Source of the DNA: Rhodanobacteraceae bacterium
Lineage (GTDB): Bacteria; Pseudomonadota; Gammaproteobacteria; Xanthomonadales; SZUA-5
Reading direction: 5' to 3'
DNA length: 64,000 nt
Assembly (NCBI GenBank): GCA_016717705.1
Contig: JADKFD010000018.1
Coordinates: forward strand, 25,877 to 89,876
In this document: positions 25,824-36,683 of the stretch, one piece after another
How the letters are laid out: each line of letters begins with the position of its first letter
How positions within the stretch are numbered: the stretch's first letter is position 1
Program-made: the position numbers and the translations under genes
Notes under the pieces: generated by a model
What the model was told of the DNA's origin: nothing
What the model saw: only the letters and a program-made list of their open reading frames with translations
Databases searched by the model: none

Positions 25824-28800
25824 GGGAGATCGCGATCGTCGGCCGCGCCTGCGTATTGCCGGGCGCGCTGAGCCCCGAGGCCTTGTGGCAGGCGGTGGTC
25901 GAGGGTCGCGATCTGACGACGTCGGTGGACCCTGCGCCCGTGGGCTGGGTGCGCGCCGGCCGCTCCGGCGCCTGGTCCGTCGGAAAGCGCCGGGGAGCCG
26001 CTGCGCGGGCAACGTGACCTGCATCGCGGCGGCGGTTATGTCGAAGGTTTCGAGGCGCTGTGGGACCCACGCGGATTCGCGCTGCCGCCCGAACAACTCG
26101 CCGGCCTCGACCCGCTGGTGCACTGGGTGCTGCATTGCGCGCGTGAGGCGCTGGCCCAGACGACGGTGCGGCCAGCGCGAGTCGGCGCCGTACTCGGCAA
26201 CCTCGGCTTTCCCAGCGTCTCGATGGCCGCCTACGCCGATCAGGTGTGGACCGGCCGCGGCGATGTCGATCCGCGCAATCGCCACATGAGCGGCGGCACC
26301 GCGGCAATCCTGGCTCAGGCCATGGGCCTGAATGCGGGCAGCTATTGTCTCGATGCCGCCTGCGCCAGCTCGCTGTACGCGATCAAGTTGGCCTGCGATC
26401 AGCTCATCGACGGTGACGCCGATCTGATGCTCGCCGGCGCCGTGCAGCGCGCCGATCCGCTGTTCCTGCAGATGGGCTTTGCCGCGCTCGGCGCGCTCAG
26501 CCAGAGCGGCCAGTCGCGACCCTTCCATCGCGACGCCGATGGCCTGCTGCCGGCCGAGGGCTGCGCGATCCTGGCATTGAAACGACTGGATGACGCGCGC
26601 CGCGACGGCGATACCATCCATGCCGTGATTCGCGGCATCGGCCTGTCCAACGACGGTCGTGGCAAGGGCTTGCTGGTCCCCGACGAAGCCGGGCAGCAGC
26701 GGGCCATGCGCGCGGCCTATGCGCAGGCGGGCATCGATCCGGCGCAGGTGTCGCTGCTGGAATGCCATGCCACCGGAACCACGGTCGGCGATGGCGCGGA
26801 GTTGCGCAGTAGCGCGGCGGTGTTTGCCGGCGCGCGCGAGCTGCCGATCGGCTCGTTGAAATCGAATCTCGGTCACCTGATTACGGTGGCCGGTGCGGCC
26901 GGGCTGATCAAGCTGATCGAGGCGCTGCACCATGGCGTGCGGCCGCCCAATCGCCAGGTCGATGCGCCCACCGCGGCGCTCGATGGCACGCCGTTCCGGC
27001 TGTTGCAGCAGGCCGAGCCGTGGCCCGACGACATCCCGCGCATCGCCGCGATCTCGGCCTTCGGGTTTGGCGGTAACAATGCGCATCTGATCTTGTCGCA
27101 AGACGAGGGTAGGCCGCGTGTGCCGCGCAGCGGCTCACCGGCGCTCTCCGCCCGCAACGAAAGCGCCGGTGAGCGCGATGAAGCTGCGCACACGCGGCCT
27201 ACAAAAGGCGAGCCAATCGCCATCGTCGGGCTCGGCATCAGCGTTGGCGGCGCCGCAGATCGCGGCCAGTTCAGCGAGGCGCTGTTCAATTGTAGGAGCG
27301 ACGTGCATGTCGCGACCGATGAAGCGGCTGGCCAGGACGCGGTCGCGACGTGCTCCTCGCTCCTGCAGCAGCCGATGGAACACATCGAACTCGACCTCGC
27401 CGGCCTGCGCTTCCCGCCGCGCGATCTGGCGCAGGCGTTGCCGCAGCAACTGGCGCTGCTGCGCGTCGCGCGCGAGGCGCTGGCCGAGCTCGCGCCATTG
27501 CCGCGCGAACGCACGGCGGTGCTGATCGGCATGGAGCCGGATGCCGAGGTCGCGCGCTACGGACTGCGCTGGCGGCTGGCGGATGCCGAAGGTTCGCCCG
27601 CGTGGCGCCAGGCCGCGCAGGACGCGGTGATCGCGCCATTGGAAGCCGCCGGCGTGCTCGGCTGCATGCCCAATATCCCGGCCAATCGCCTGAGCTCGCA
27701 GTTCGATTTCGGCGGCCCGGCCTACACGCTGCAGGCTGGCGCCGATTCCGGGCTGCACGCGCTGCACATCGCGCGGCGCGCCTTGCTGCACGGCGAGATC
27801 GACGCCGCGCTGATCGGCGCCGTCGACTTTTGCCACGAGCCGGTCAACCGCGCCGCCGGCAACGCGGTCCCGGTGGATGCCGCCATCGCCTGGGTGCTCA
27901 AGCGCTTGAGCGACGCGCAGCGCGATGGCGATCGGATTCATGCGCTGATCGACGACGGCGAGTGGGCTCAGGCCGATCAGCCAATGATGGACGCGAGCTT
28001 CGGCGATGCCGGCGCCGCCGCTGGCCTGCTGCGCGCAAGCGTCGCCGCCTTGTGCCTGCACCACCGGCGGCACGCAGACGGTCGACCGTGGCTGAGCGCC
28101 AGCGCGCGAAGCTTGCCCGTCACCACCCTGGGTTTGCCGCCGCTGCGGCTCGTCGAGGCGCGAGCGCATCCGCGCCGCAGCGAATCCCCGTTGCCGCGCC
28201 TGCAGGTGTATGCCGGTGCCGACAAGGCCGCGGTCATTGCCGCCCTCGAATCCTCGGCAGCCAATGGGAGCGGCTTTCGCCGCGATGCTGTGCACCAAGC
28301 TGACACCCCGCATCCCGCCCGCCTGGTCCTGGTCGCCACCGACGCGGATTTCGACAGCGTGCGCCTGCGCGCGCTGGCGCATCTGCGCGACGGCGCGCCG
28401 GCCGGCACCGCGGTGCATTTCCGCGAACAACCGATCGCCGGTGAATTGGCCTTTGTATTCGCCGGAGCCGGTGCCTCATATCGCGGCATGGGCCGCGAGT
28501 TGCTCGAACAACTGCCGCAGTTGCTGGACGGGCTGGCGCAACGCAGCCAGCGACTGGTCACGGCGCTGGAGTGGTCATTCGACCAGCCGAGCCGCAGAGT
28601 CACGGCCGTAGCGACGCACCACGATGTCTGTGGCTGCTGCGCGAGCAACGCGACCTGCTTCCGCAATCGCCCACCACCCTGCAGCAACTGTGGGGCGCCT
28701 CGGCGCTGTCGCAGTTGCACCTGGAATTCAGCGAGGGACTGCTTGGCCTCAAGGCCGACGCCTGGCTCGGCTATTCCTCCGGCGAGACCAATGCGCTGGT

Positions 28801-31800
28801 CGCGGCCGGGGTGTGGAACGACCCGGATGCGCTGATGGACGAGATGGAAGCCAGCGGTCTGGTCACCGATGCACTCGGCGGCGCGTTCAGCGCGGTCGCG
28901 CCGCAATGGGGTCGACCGGTGCGCTGGGCCAGCTGGACCGTGCTGGCGCCGCTGGCCGAGGTGGAAGCCGCGCTCGCCGGCGTCGAGCGTGTGCATCTGG
29001 CGATCATCAACTCGGACAGCGACTGCCTGATCGCCGGCGATCGCGATGGCTGCGACATCGTGGTCGGGCGCATCGGCGCCAATCGCTGCCTGGAGCTGGT
29101 CTATCCGCTGGCCGTGCACGTGCCCGAACTCGACGCCGTGGCGCCGCAATGGCTGCAGTTGCATCGACGTGAAACGCGTCCGCCGCGCCATGGCCGACTC
29201 TATTCGACCGCGGTCGGCTGCGCCTACGTCCCCGACCGCGAGGCCTGCGCGCAGGCGATCCTCGACCAGGCCAATCAGACGCTCGACCTGCGGCCGCTGG
29301 TGCTGCAGGCCTGGGCCGACGGCGTGCGCGTGTTCGTCGAGCATGGCCCGGGCGGCAGCTTCGCGCGCGCCATCAGGAGCATCCTCGGCGAGCGCGAAGC
29401 CCTGGTGCTCAGCCTCGATCGCAAGGGGCAGGGATTGGACGGTGTGCTCGGCTGCGCCGCGGCGCTGATCGCCGCCGGTGTGACCGTGGACGTCGATGTC
29501 TTGCACGCCGCGCTGGTTTCGGTGCCCGCAAGCCCGCCGCCGCAGCGGCCGATGCGCTTTGCCGCGCACTGGCCGGAAATCCGAATCCCGGCGCAGATCG
29601 AGATCATGGCGCCCGCCCCCAGATTGCCGCCCATTCTCGGCTGCAGGCGCGACACACACGTCGCTCCTGCACCAGCGGCGCAGCCTGCTCTGGCCTCTGT
29701 GGGAGCGGATTCACTCCGCGATGCCGGTCGCGACGACTCGCTCCACGCGGCGACGCCTCTGGGGCGGATTCCGGCGATGCGGCTCGCGACGTACACGTCG
29801 CTCCTACGACGGCGGCGGCGATGCTGCTGCGCCGGCATCTGACCGCAGTCGCGCAGCAACAGCAGGGGTTCATGCGCATCCAGGCCACGGCCCACCAGCA
29901 GTTTCTGGCGCTGCGGGTGCAGGCGCAGGAGGTGCTGCTGCGCCATGCTGTGGGAGCGGGCTTGTCCCGCGAGCTCTCCGCCGGAAAAGCTCGCGACACA
30001 AGGTCGCTCCCACATTCGGTGCCGCAACCTGCAGCCTCGATCGCGCGCGAGCGCGCTCCTACAGAGGACCGACCCTCCGGCCCCCGCTTCACCCGCGCCC
30101 AACTCGAAATCCACGCCGACGGTCGCATTTCGGAGATCTTCGGCCCCGCCTTCGCCGGCCAGGACGGCTACGCGCGCCAGGTGCGCATGCCGCGGCCGCC
30201 GCTGTTGCTGGCCGACCGCGTGACCGCCATCGACGGCGCGCCGGGGAGCATGGGCAGGGGCCGCATCCAGACCGAAACCGACGTCGCCAACCATGCCTGG
30301 GCGGCGCTGTGCGGAAGGCTGCCGGCGGGTGTGATGATCGAGGCCGGGCAGGCCGATTTGATGCTGGTCTCGTGGCTGGGCGTGGATGCGCTCAATCGCG
30401 GCGAGCGCGTCTATCGATTGCTCGGCTGTGAGCTGACCTACCACGGCGAGCTGCCGCGGCTGGTCGACACGCTGCGCTTCGACATCCACCTCGACGGCCA
30501 CGCCGCCCAGGGTGATGTGCGCCTGATGTTCTTCCATTACGACTGCGTCAACGGCGATCGGCCGCAGCTGTCGGTGCGCCAGGGCCAGGCCGGCTTCTTC
30601 ACCGACGCCGAACTGGCGGCGTCGACCGGTTGTCTGTGGACACCGCAGACGCAGGCGATCATCGAGTCACCCCGGCTGGATCCGCCCGCCGTCGCGTCGA
30701 TGCCCAGCGAGCTTGGCCGCGAACAATTGCAGGCGCTTGCGGCCGGCGATGCCGCCGCTTGCTTCGGCCCGGGTTTCGAGCTGGCGCGCACGCACACGCG
30801 CACGCCATCGATCCATGGCGGGCGGATGTTGTTGCTGGACCGGGTGAGCCATGTCCACGGCGCCGGCAAGCCGGCAAACGCCGGATCGGGCAGCCCGTGG
30901 GGCCGCGGCTATCTGCGTGCGGAACTCGACATCAGGCCCGACCAGTGGTTCTTCGACGGCCATTTCAAGAACGACCCGTGCATGCCGGGCACCCTGATGT
31001 TCGAGGGCTGCCTGCAGGCGATGGCGATCTATCTGGCGGCCGCCGGCCACACGCTCAAACGCGACGGCTGGCGCTTCCAGCCGGTGCCCGAGCTGCCCTA
31101 TCAACTGCAGTGCCGCGGACAGGTGACGCCCAGCTCGCGGCTGCTGGTCACCGAAGTCTTCGTCGAGGAGCTGATCGGCGGACCCGAGCCCACCGTCTAC
31201 GCCGACCTCTTGTGCACGGTCGATGGCCTGAAGGCCTTTCACGCGCGCCGGGTCGCGCTGCAACTGGTGCCGGACTGGCCGTTGGAGTCCGAAGAGTCCG
31301 GCGTAGGTTGGGCTAAGCGCAGCGTGCCCAACTCGTCGCCTCAAATCGTTGGGCACGGCTGCGCCTTGGCCCAACCTACCGAAGAACGCGCGCCGGTTGT
31401 CGACGGCTTCCCGTTCGACCGCCAAAGCCTGCTCGCCTGCGCCCTCGGTCGACCGTCGCAGGCCTTCGGGCCGATGTACGCGCGCTTCGACGGTCCGCTG
31501 CGCGTGGCGCGGCTGCCGAGTCCGCCGTACCACTTCATCAGCCGGATCCAGTCGATCGAAGGCCCCATCGGCGTGATGCGCGCCGGCGCGCGGGTGGTCG
31601 CCGAATACGACATCCCCGGCGCGGACTGGTACTTCGACGACAACGGCGCGCGGGTCATGCCCTTCGCGGTGCTGCTTGAAGCGGCGCTGCAACCTTGCGG
31701 CTGGCTGTCGAGCTATGTCGGCTCGGCGCTGACCTGCGAGACCGAACTCGGTTTTCGTAATCTCGACGGCGAGGGCACGGTGGTCGCCGAGCTGCCGCCC

Positions 31801-32616
31801 GGCGCCGGCACTCTGCTCACCGAGGTCGAGCTGACCGATGTCTCGGCCAGCGCCGGCATGATCATCGAGAACTTCAGCGTGGTCTGCCGCATCGGCGGGC
31901 GCGAGGTGTACCGGCTGCGCACGGTGTTCGGGTTCTTTCCGCCCGAAGCGTTGGCGGCGCAGGTGGGATTGCCGGTCGATGCGGGGCAGCGAGAGATTTT
32001 TGGTCGGGACGCGGGACCGGGACCCGGGACCCGGGAACAGCGCCGGAGACCACAGTCAAACCGACAAACGATGCCGTTGGCATTACTACGCGCACTCAAG
32101 CGTCCGATTTGCCCTTCCGGGTCCCGGGTCCCGGGTCCCGCGTCCCGGCTCTTCCGGCTCCCACACGCCATGCTGCGCATGCTCGACCGCATCGAAGGCT
32201 ACTGGCCGGATGCCGGCGCTGCGGGCCTGGGGCAAGTGCGCGCGGTCAAGGACATCGATCCCGGCGAGTGGTTCTTCAAGGCGCATTTCTTCCAGGATCC
32301 GGTGCAGCCGGGATCGCTGGGTCTGGAGGCGATGCTGCAGACTCTGCAGTGGTATCTGCTGCAGCAGGAAGGCACCGACACGATGGAGAGTCCGCGCTTC
32401 GAATCGATTGCGCTGGACCGCACGCATCGCTGGAAGTACCGCGGGCAGGTGTTGCCGCATCACCGACTGGTGCACACCACGCTCGAAGTCACCGGGCGCG
32501 GGCGTGACCAGCGCGGGCTTTACGCCATCGCCGATGCCAGCCTGTGGGTCGACGGCCAGCGCATCTACGAAGCGACCGGCCTTGGCGTCCGCATCGTCGC
32601 CGGCGACGCGCAGTGA
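25820..32616 (+). CDS. pfaC: PUFA synthase multidomain subunit Pfa3/PfaC-like: KS-CLF-AT-DH-DH (frame breaks)
   Basis: Domains along the DNA: ketosynthase 25826-27105 (LDAACASSLYA, ECHATGTTVGDG, NLGHLITVAGAAGL); chain-length factor about 27215-28150, a KS-like domain in which the cysteine motif has become QAGADSGLHA; PfaB-like acyltransferase about 28440-29480 (FAGAGASYRGMG, GYSSGETNAL); then four hot-dog folds, i.e. two FabA-type dehydratase pairs, at about 30090-30620, 30700-31290, 31410-31970 and 32160-32610. WFFDGHFKNDPCMPGTL and WFFKAHFFQDPVQPGSL are the active-site segments of hot dogs 2 and 4. Frame changes lie near 25975, 28600 and 29820. The order matches the three-gene (Pfa1-2-3) PUFA synthase layout of myxobacteria, here without a terminal acyltransferase. 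Five repeat insertions form linkers. The start (25820) and end (GTG of the next gene) both overlap neighbours. Confidence 0.8.
27109..27202. repeat. Inverted repeat GTAGGCCGCGTG in the KS-CLF linker of pfaC
   Basis: GTAGGCCGCGTGTGCCGCGC at 27109 pairs with GCACACGCGGCCTAC at 27188-27202; inner parts (CGGCTCACCGGCGCT and AGCGCCGGTGAGC) also pair, giving a long hairpin. It encodes about 31 in-frame residues rich in Arg, Ser and Ala. Confidence 0.85.
27291..27367. repeat. REP pair GTAGGAGCGACGTGC in the CLF domain of pfaC
   Basis: TGTAGGAGCGACGTGCATGT (27291) and the inverted arm at 27339-27367 (GCGGTCGCGACGTGCTCCTC) bracket 20 bases. The element reads in frame as NCRSDVHVATDEAAG and on. The same family recurs at 29647-29807 and 48210-48284. 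Confidence 0.85.
29647..30063. repeat. REP tract between the acyltransferase and dehydratase domains of pfaC
   Basis: Repeat arms of three families follow one another: GCGACACACACGTCGCTCCT (29649), TGTGGGAGCGGATTCACTCC (29699), GCTCGCGACGTACACGTCGC (29782), TGTGGGAGCGGGCTTGTCCC (29949) with an inverted AGCTCGCGACACAAGGTCGC (29988), and GATCGCGCGCGAGCGCGCTC (30039). Between them sits a unique helical stretch (VAQQQQGFMRIQATAHQQFL). The reading frame changes near 29820 within the tract. Confidence 0.8.
31303..31379. repeat. Inverted repeat GTAGGTTGGGC in pfaC
   Basis: GTAGGTTGGGCTAAGCGCAG at 31303 pairs with GCTGCGCCTTGGCCCAACCT at 31358. It reads in frame as GVGWAKRSVPNSSPQIVGHG and on, between dehydratase folds 2 and 3. 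Confidence 0.9.
32005..32148. repeat. Heptamer-array hairpin element (unit GGGACCC/GGGTCCC) inside pfaC
   Basis: The left array (32005-32038) and the right array (32117-32148) are inverted heptamer copies around a 78-base core, the same core length as in the pfaA element. It is fully in frame (GPGPGTREQ, later GSRVPGPASR) and links dehydratase folds 3 and 4. Confidence 0.88.
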
Positions 32617-33248
32617 CGCAGGTCGTCGTACGTCGCGTCGCAGAAGTGCTGGCGAGCGCCCCGGAAACACGGGAATGGTTGTCGCCATCGGAACAGACCC
32701 GCCTCTTGCGTCTGCGCGTCGTCGAGCGTCGCGACCAGTATCTGGCGGGTCACTGGTTGCTGCGTCGCTTGCTCGCCGAGCATCACGCGGTCGATCCACG
32801 CGCCGTCAGCCTGGTCGAACGCGAGAACCTGCCGCCCGCGGTGGCCGGTTCAGCGCTTGAGGTCTCGCTGAGCCACGGCGGCGACTGGATTGCCGCGGCC
32901 TGGTCGGCGGCGCCGGTCGGCATCGACCTGGAGCCGCGTACGCCGCGTCCGGCGCTCGATCGGCTGCAGCACCTGCTGCTCAATCCTGACGAAGCTCGCG
33001 GAAGCCTGGACAACGACGCGCTGCTGCAGCGCTGGGTGCTCAAGGAAGCACTGATCAAGCGCGACCACGCCAGTGCGCTGCCGGAGCAGCTGGCCGCGCT
33101 GCAGTTGCGACCGGTCACGGTCAAGGGCGAGGTTGAAATCCTGAGCAGCGCCGCCTGGCATCTGGCGCTGGCGCCGGCCGGCATGGGTCCGGTCGATGCC
33201 GGCCTGCCGCTGCTCGCGCACAGCGCCTGGGCGCAGAGCCCGGCGTAG
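32613..33248 (+). CDS. Sfp-type 4'-phosphopantetheinyl transferase
   Basis: 211 residues. It starts with the GTG at 32613, which overlaps the pfaC stop (GTGA), so the two are probably coupled. Motifs of the Sfp/Gsp group are present: LSHGGDW (86-92), VGIDLE (102-107) and WVLKEALIK (141-149), which bind magnesium and coenzyme A. It should transfer the phosphopantetheine arm to the two ACPs of the PUFA synthase. At 211 residues it is slightly short for the group but complete. It is the last gene of the cluster. Confidence 0.9.
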   Translation: MTQVVVRRVAEVLASAPETREWLSPSEQTRLLRLRVVERRDQYLAGHWLLRRLLAEHHAVDPRAVSLVERENLPPAVAGSALEVSLSHGGDWIAAAWSAAPVGIDLEPRTPRPALDRLQHLLLNPDEARGSLDNDALLQRWVLKEALIKRDHASALPEQLAALQLRPVTVKGEVEILSSAAWHLALAPAGMGPVDAGLPLLAHSAWAQSPA

Positions 33249-33349
33249 TCCGATCGACGTCTCGCGACCCGGCGGGCCGCGGCAGCGACAGCCTGGCCGG
33301 AACATGGCAGCAGCACCCATGCCGACACCAGACCGTCACACTTGGGGAA

Positions 33350-33378
33350 TTGTTGCGACCTGAGATTGAGGATATGTT
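33350..33378 (+). promoter_or_regulatory. Possible sigma-70 promoter before the propeller/FnIII protein gene
   Basis: TTGTTG (33350-33355) and TATGTT (33373-33378) are separated by 17 bases, in a locally A/T-rich stretch 30 bases before the start at 33408. The match to the consensus is moderate. Confidence 0.35.
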
Positions 33379-33407
33379 GTCGCCTCTCCACCCAGCGGTG
33401 TACCACA

Positions 33408-36213
33408 ATGACCTCACGATTCCCCCGTGGCCTGCGCCTGTGGGCTTGCGCCCTGGTGCTACCTCTTGCAGCGAGTGCCGCCGAAGCGCCCCATGGCACC
33501 TTCCGCGCGGCGTCCACCGCGGTCCACCACGACATCTCGCCGCCCTTGCGCGATATCCCGGTGCGCGCACCGGCGGATACCTTCGGCGACTTCTTCGGCG
33601 CCCTGATGATCGACCCCGATCCGCCAGGGAAGCTGACCTACGGCCCGCAGGATCGGGACGGCGCGGTGCAGTCGCGCGCGGTCGGCCCACTGCTGGCGCC
33701 GCCGCCGGTGGCCATTCAATGTCGGCACCGGCACCGCCAATCCACCCGATCCGGTGGGCGACGTCGGTCCGAATCACTATGTGCGCATGGCCAATGCCTC
33801 ATTCCAGATCTTCAACAAGACCGGCACCTCGGTCTTCGGCCCGGCCAACATCAACACGCTGTTCACCGGCTTCGGCGGTGCCTGCGAAACCGAAAACGCC
33901 GGTGATCCGATCGTGCTTTACGATCAGCTCGCCGATCGCTGGCTGCTGACCCAGTTCTCCGACAGCGCCGGCCCCGGTTTCTTCAACTGCGTGGCGCTGT
34001 CGACCACTTCCGATCCGCTCGGCACCTACCATCGCTGGGCTTTCGTCACCGCCACCTTCCCCGATTATCCGAAGTACGGCGTGTGGCCGAATGCCTATCT
34101 GATCAGCACGCGCGAAGTCGACGCCAGCCTGATCGGCGCCTACGCGGTCGATCGCACGCAGATGCTGGCCGGCAACCCGAGCCCCTCGCTGGTGCAGTTC
34201 ACGGTGCCGGTCAACCAGTTCTCCGGCGATGGCCTGCTGCCCGCGGACATCGATGGCAGCAACCTGCCGCCGCCGAATTCGCCCGCCTTCTATGTCGGCT
34301 CGATGGACAACGGCGGCCCCTATGGCGCCACCCAGGACGCGCTCAGCCTGTGGGCCTTCAACATCAATTTCGTGACGCCGGCTTCGTCCAGCTTCCAGGT
34401 GGTGGCGACGATTCCGATTGCGCCCTATGACACCATCTTCCCGTGCAATGGTCGCTCCTGCATTCCGCAGCCGGCGCCGCTGGGCGCGGTCGACATCCTG
34501 TCCTACCGGCAGCGGCCGATGCACCGCGCGGCCTATCGCAACTACGGCAGCTACCAGTCGATCGTCACCAACCAGTCGGTCGAGGCGGCGCCGGTGATGG
34601 CTGGCATCCGCTGGTGGGAAATCCGCAATCCGGGCGCCAATGCGGTGCTCTACCAGGACAGCACCTACGCGCCGGGCATCACCGATGGTACGCATCGCTG
34701 GATGGGTTCGATCGCCCAGGACAGCAACGGCAACATGGGCCTGGGTTACAGCGCCGGCAGCGCAAACTTGTTCCCCAGCGTGCACTACACCGGTCGCCTG
34801 GAAGGCGATCCGCTGAATGAAATGTCGCAGGGCGAAGGCATCTTCGTCACCGGCACCGGTGGCCACACAGCCGGTACCCGGCGCTGGGGCGACTACACCT
34901 CGATGACCGTTGATTCGACCGATGACTGCACCTTCTGGTACGTCAACGAGTTTTTCGCCGTGTCCGGCACCCAATGGACGATGCGCGCCGGCTCTTTCAA
35001 GTTCCCCGAGTGCGGCAATCCCACACTGGGCGTGGCCGCGGTGCCGCTGTCGCGCGCCGTGTGCGCGCCCGACAACGCCGTCTACACCGTCGAGGGGCAT
35101 GGCTACAAAGGCTTTGCCAGTTCCACCAACTTGAGCGTCAGCGGCGTGCCGGCGGGGGCCACGAGCAATTTCTCGGTGAATCCGATCAACCCGGTGCCGG
35201 GCAACTCGACGCTGACCATCGGCAACACGGCGGCCGCCACACCCGGCAATTACACGCTGACCATCACCGGCACCAGCGCGTCGCCGGCACAAACTCGCTC
35301 GCGCACCGTGGGCCTGCAGCTGTTCACCGCGGCCCCCGCGGCACCGACCGGACTGCTTCCGGCGAGCGGAGCCAGTGGCCTGGGTCTGGGACCGACACTG
35401 AGCTGGACGGCAACCGCGCAGAGTGCCAACTACGTGGTCGAAGTGGCGACCGATGCCGCATTCACCAACATCGTCTACACCAGCCCGGCGACCACCGCCA
35501 CCAGCGTGCAGGTGCCCACGGTACTGCTCGCCGGCACCACCTACCGCTGGCGCGTGCGCGGCACCAATCTGTGCGGACCGGGGACCAATTCGGCCACCTC
35601 CACATTCACCACGCGCTTCGCGCCGGGCACTTGCGGCGTCGGCCAGGCGATCCAGACCGGCTTCTCCGACAACATGGAGAACGGCGTCAACGGCTGGACC
35701 ACCGATCCGGTCTCGGGCACCACCTGGACCCTGAGCAACGCGCGTCCGAGCAGCGGCAGTTTTGCCTGGCTCGCGGTCGACGTGGTCACCGCATCCGACC
35801 AGCGCCTGATCTCGCCGGTCATCAACGTGCCGGCCACCGGCAACGCGCCGACGCTGCGCTTCCGCCATGACGTCAGCATGGAGCCGAACACGGCCGCCTC
35901 CTGCTTCGACGGCGGCTTCGTCGAAGTGTCGACCAACGGCGGCAGCACCTGGACGGTGCTGGATCCGGCGACCCAGCTGGAAGACTTCTACGATGGTCCG
36001 CTGGCTTCCGGTGAGCGCGCCTGGTGCGGCATCCAGCCGTACACCACGGCCAGCTTCGACATGGCGGCCTACGCCGGCCAGAGCGTGCGGCTGCGCTTCC
36101 GTGCGATCACCGACACCTCGGTCGGCAACGTGCCGCACGGCTGGTATGTCGATGACGTGCGCATCGAGAACTGCGATATCTCCGACACCTTCTTCAAGAA
36201 CGGTTTCGAGTAA
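33408..36213 (+). CDS. Secreted propeller/FnIII/jelly-roll protein ending in FxxGFE (one frame break)
   Basis: Signal peptide at residues 1-24 (MTSRFPRGLRLWACALVLPL, cut after ASA). The body begins with a propeller-like half (VGDVGPNHYVRMANASFQIF, ADRWLLTQFS, GDYTSMTVD), then a Pro/Thr-rich immunoglobulin-like stretch. A fibronectin type III domain (PTGLLPASGASGLGLGPTLS to TYRWRVRGTN) and a MAM/immune-inhibitor-A-like jelly roll follow (DNMENGVNGW, GFVEVSTNGGSTW, GWYVDDVRIENC). The last residues are DTFFKNGFE. One extra base near 33713 (CC for C in TGGCCATTC) breaks the frame; correcting it gives VAFNVGTG. Probably an extracellular structural or adhesive protein; no catalytic motif seen. Confidence 0.75.
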
Positions 36214-36234
36214 GCAGCAAATCGGGTGCAAGTA

Positions 36235-36318
36235 GCCCGGTGTACGCGCGCAAGCGCGTTCACCGGGTGCTTGCGGCAGGTCCGCGCCGGTGAATCGCTT
36301 CGCGATACACCGGCCTAC
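36235..36318. repeat. Inverted repeat family GGTGAATCGC...GCGATACACCGG
   Basis: CCCGGTGTACGCGCGCAAGC (36237) and CGCCGGTGAATCGCTTCGCG (36285) are two related short hairpins. The second is the reverse complement of the unit at 51245-51275. The pair separates two convergent genes and may serve as a terminator-like structure. Confidence 0.7.
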
Positions 36319-36683
36319 ACGAGCTGATCCAGCTGTCCCTGGTGGAACGCCCGCGCACGCTCGCCATGTTCGCTGCCGTCATGTCGCCCAAGGCGCGTCG
36401 CCAGATCAAAAAATCCCGGTGCCGGCAGCCCGCCGCGAATGCGGCTGATCACGCGCGCGGCAATGAACGCCCGACCCGCCGCGGCATCCTCGTGCATGCT
36501 CAGCTCCAGCGCCTGGATCACGCGGTAAATCGTGTGCGGCGGCCGCAGGCCCAGCGTGCGCGCCAGTTCCTGGTAGGTCAGAACTGGCCGCTCTGGTGGC
36601 AGGGCCAGCAGCGCAGTACGCACAGCTAGGGCAAGTGCCGACAATTCGCCGGGATCGAGAGGTGGATGCAGTTCGGCGCTCAT
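36315..36683 (-). CDS. Small hypothetical protein with a winged-helix-like segment
   Basis: 122 residues from the ATG at 36683 (MSAELHPPLD); open sequence upstream runs into a REP pair, so longer starts are unlikely. LTYQELARTLGLRPPHTIYR followed by VIQALE looks like a helix-turn-helix or winged helix that binds DNA, similar to small MGMT-like or AlkA-linked regulators, but no family is certain. The C-terminal third (ISRIRGGLPAPGFFDLATRL) is rich in Arg and Gly. It converges with the preceding exported-protein gene and has no operon partner. Confidence 0.55.
   Translation of the reverse strand: MSAELHPPLDPGELSALALAVRTALLALPPERPVLTYQELARTLGLRPPHTIYRVIQALELSMHEDAAAGRAFIAARVISRIRGGLPAPGFFDLATRLGRHDGSEHGERARAFHQGQLDQLV

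Noticed and set aside
33799..36231. An 810-codon minus-strand open frame opposite the exported propeller/FnIII protein
   Set aside because: The plus strand has a signal peptide, FnIII and jelly-roll domains; the reverse translation is a low-complexity Gly/Arg/Val mix.
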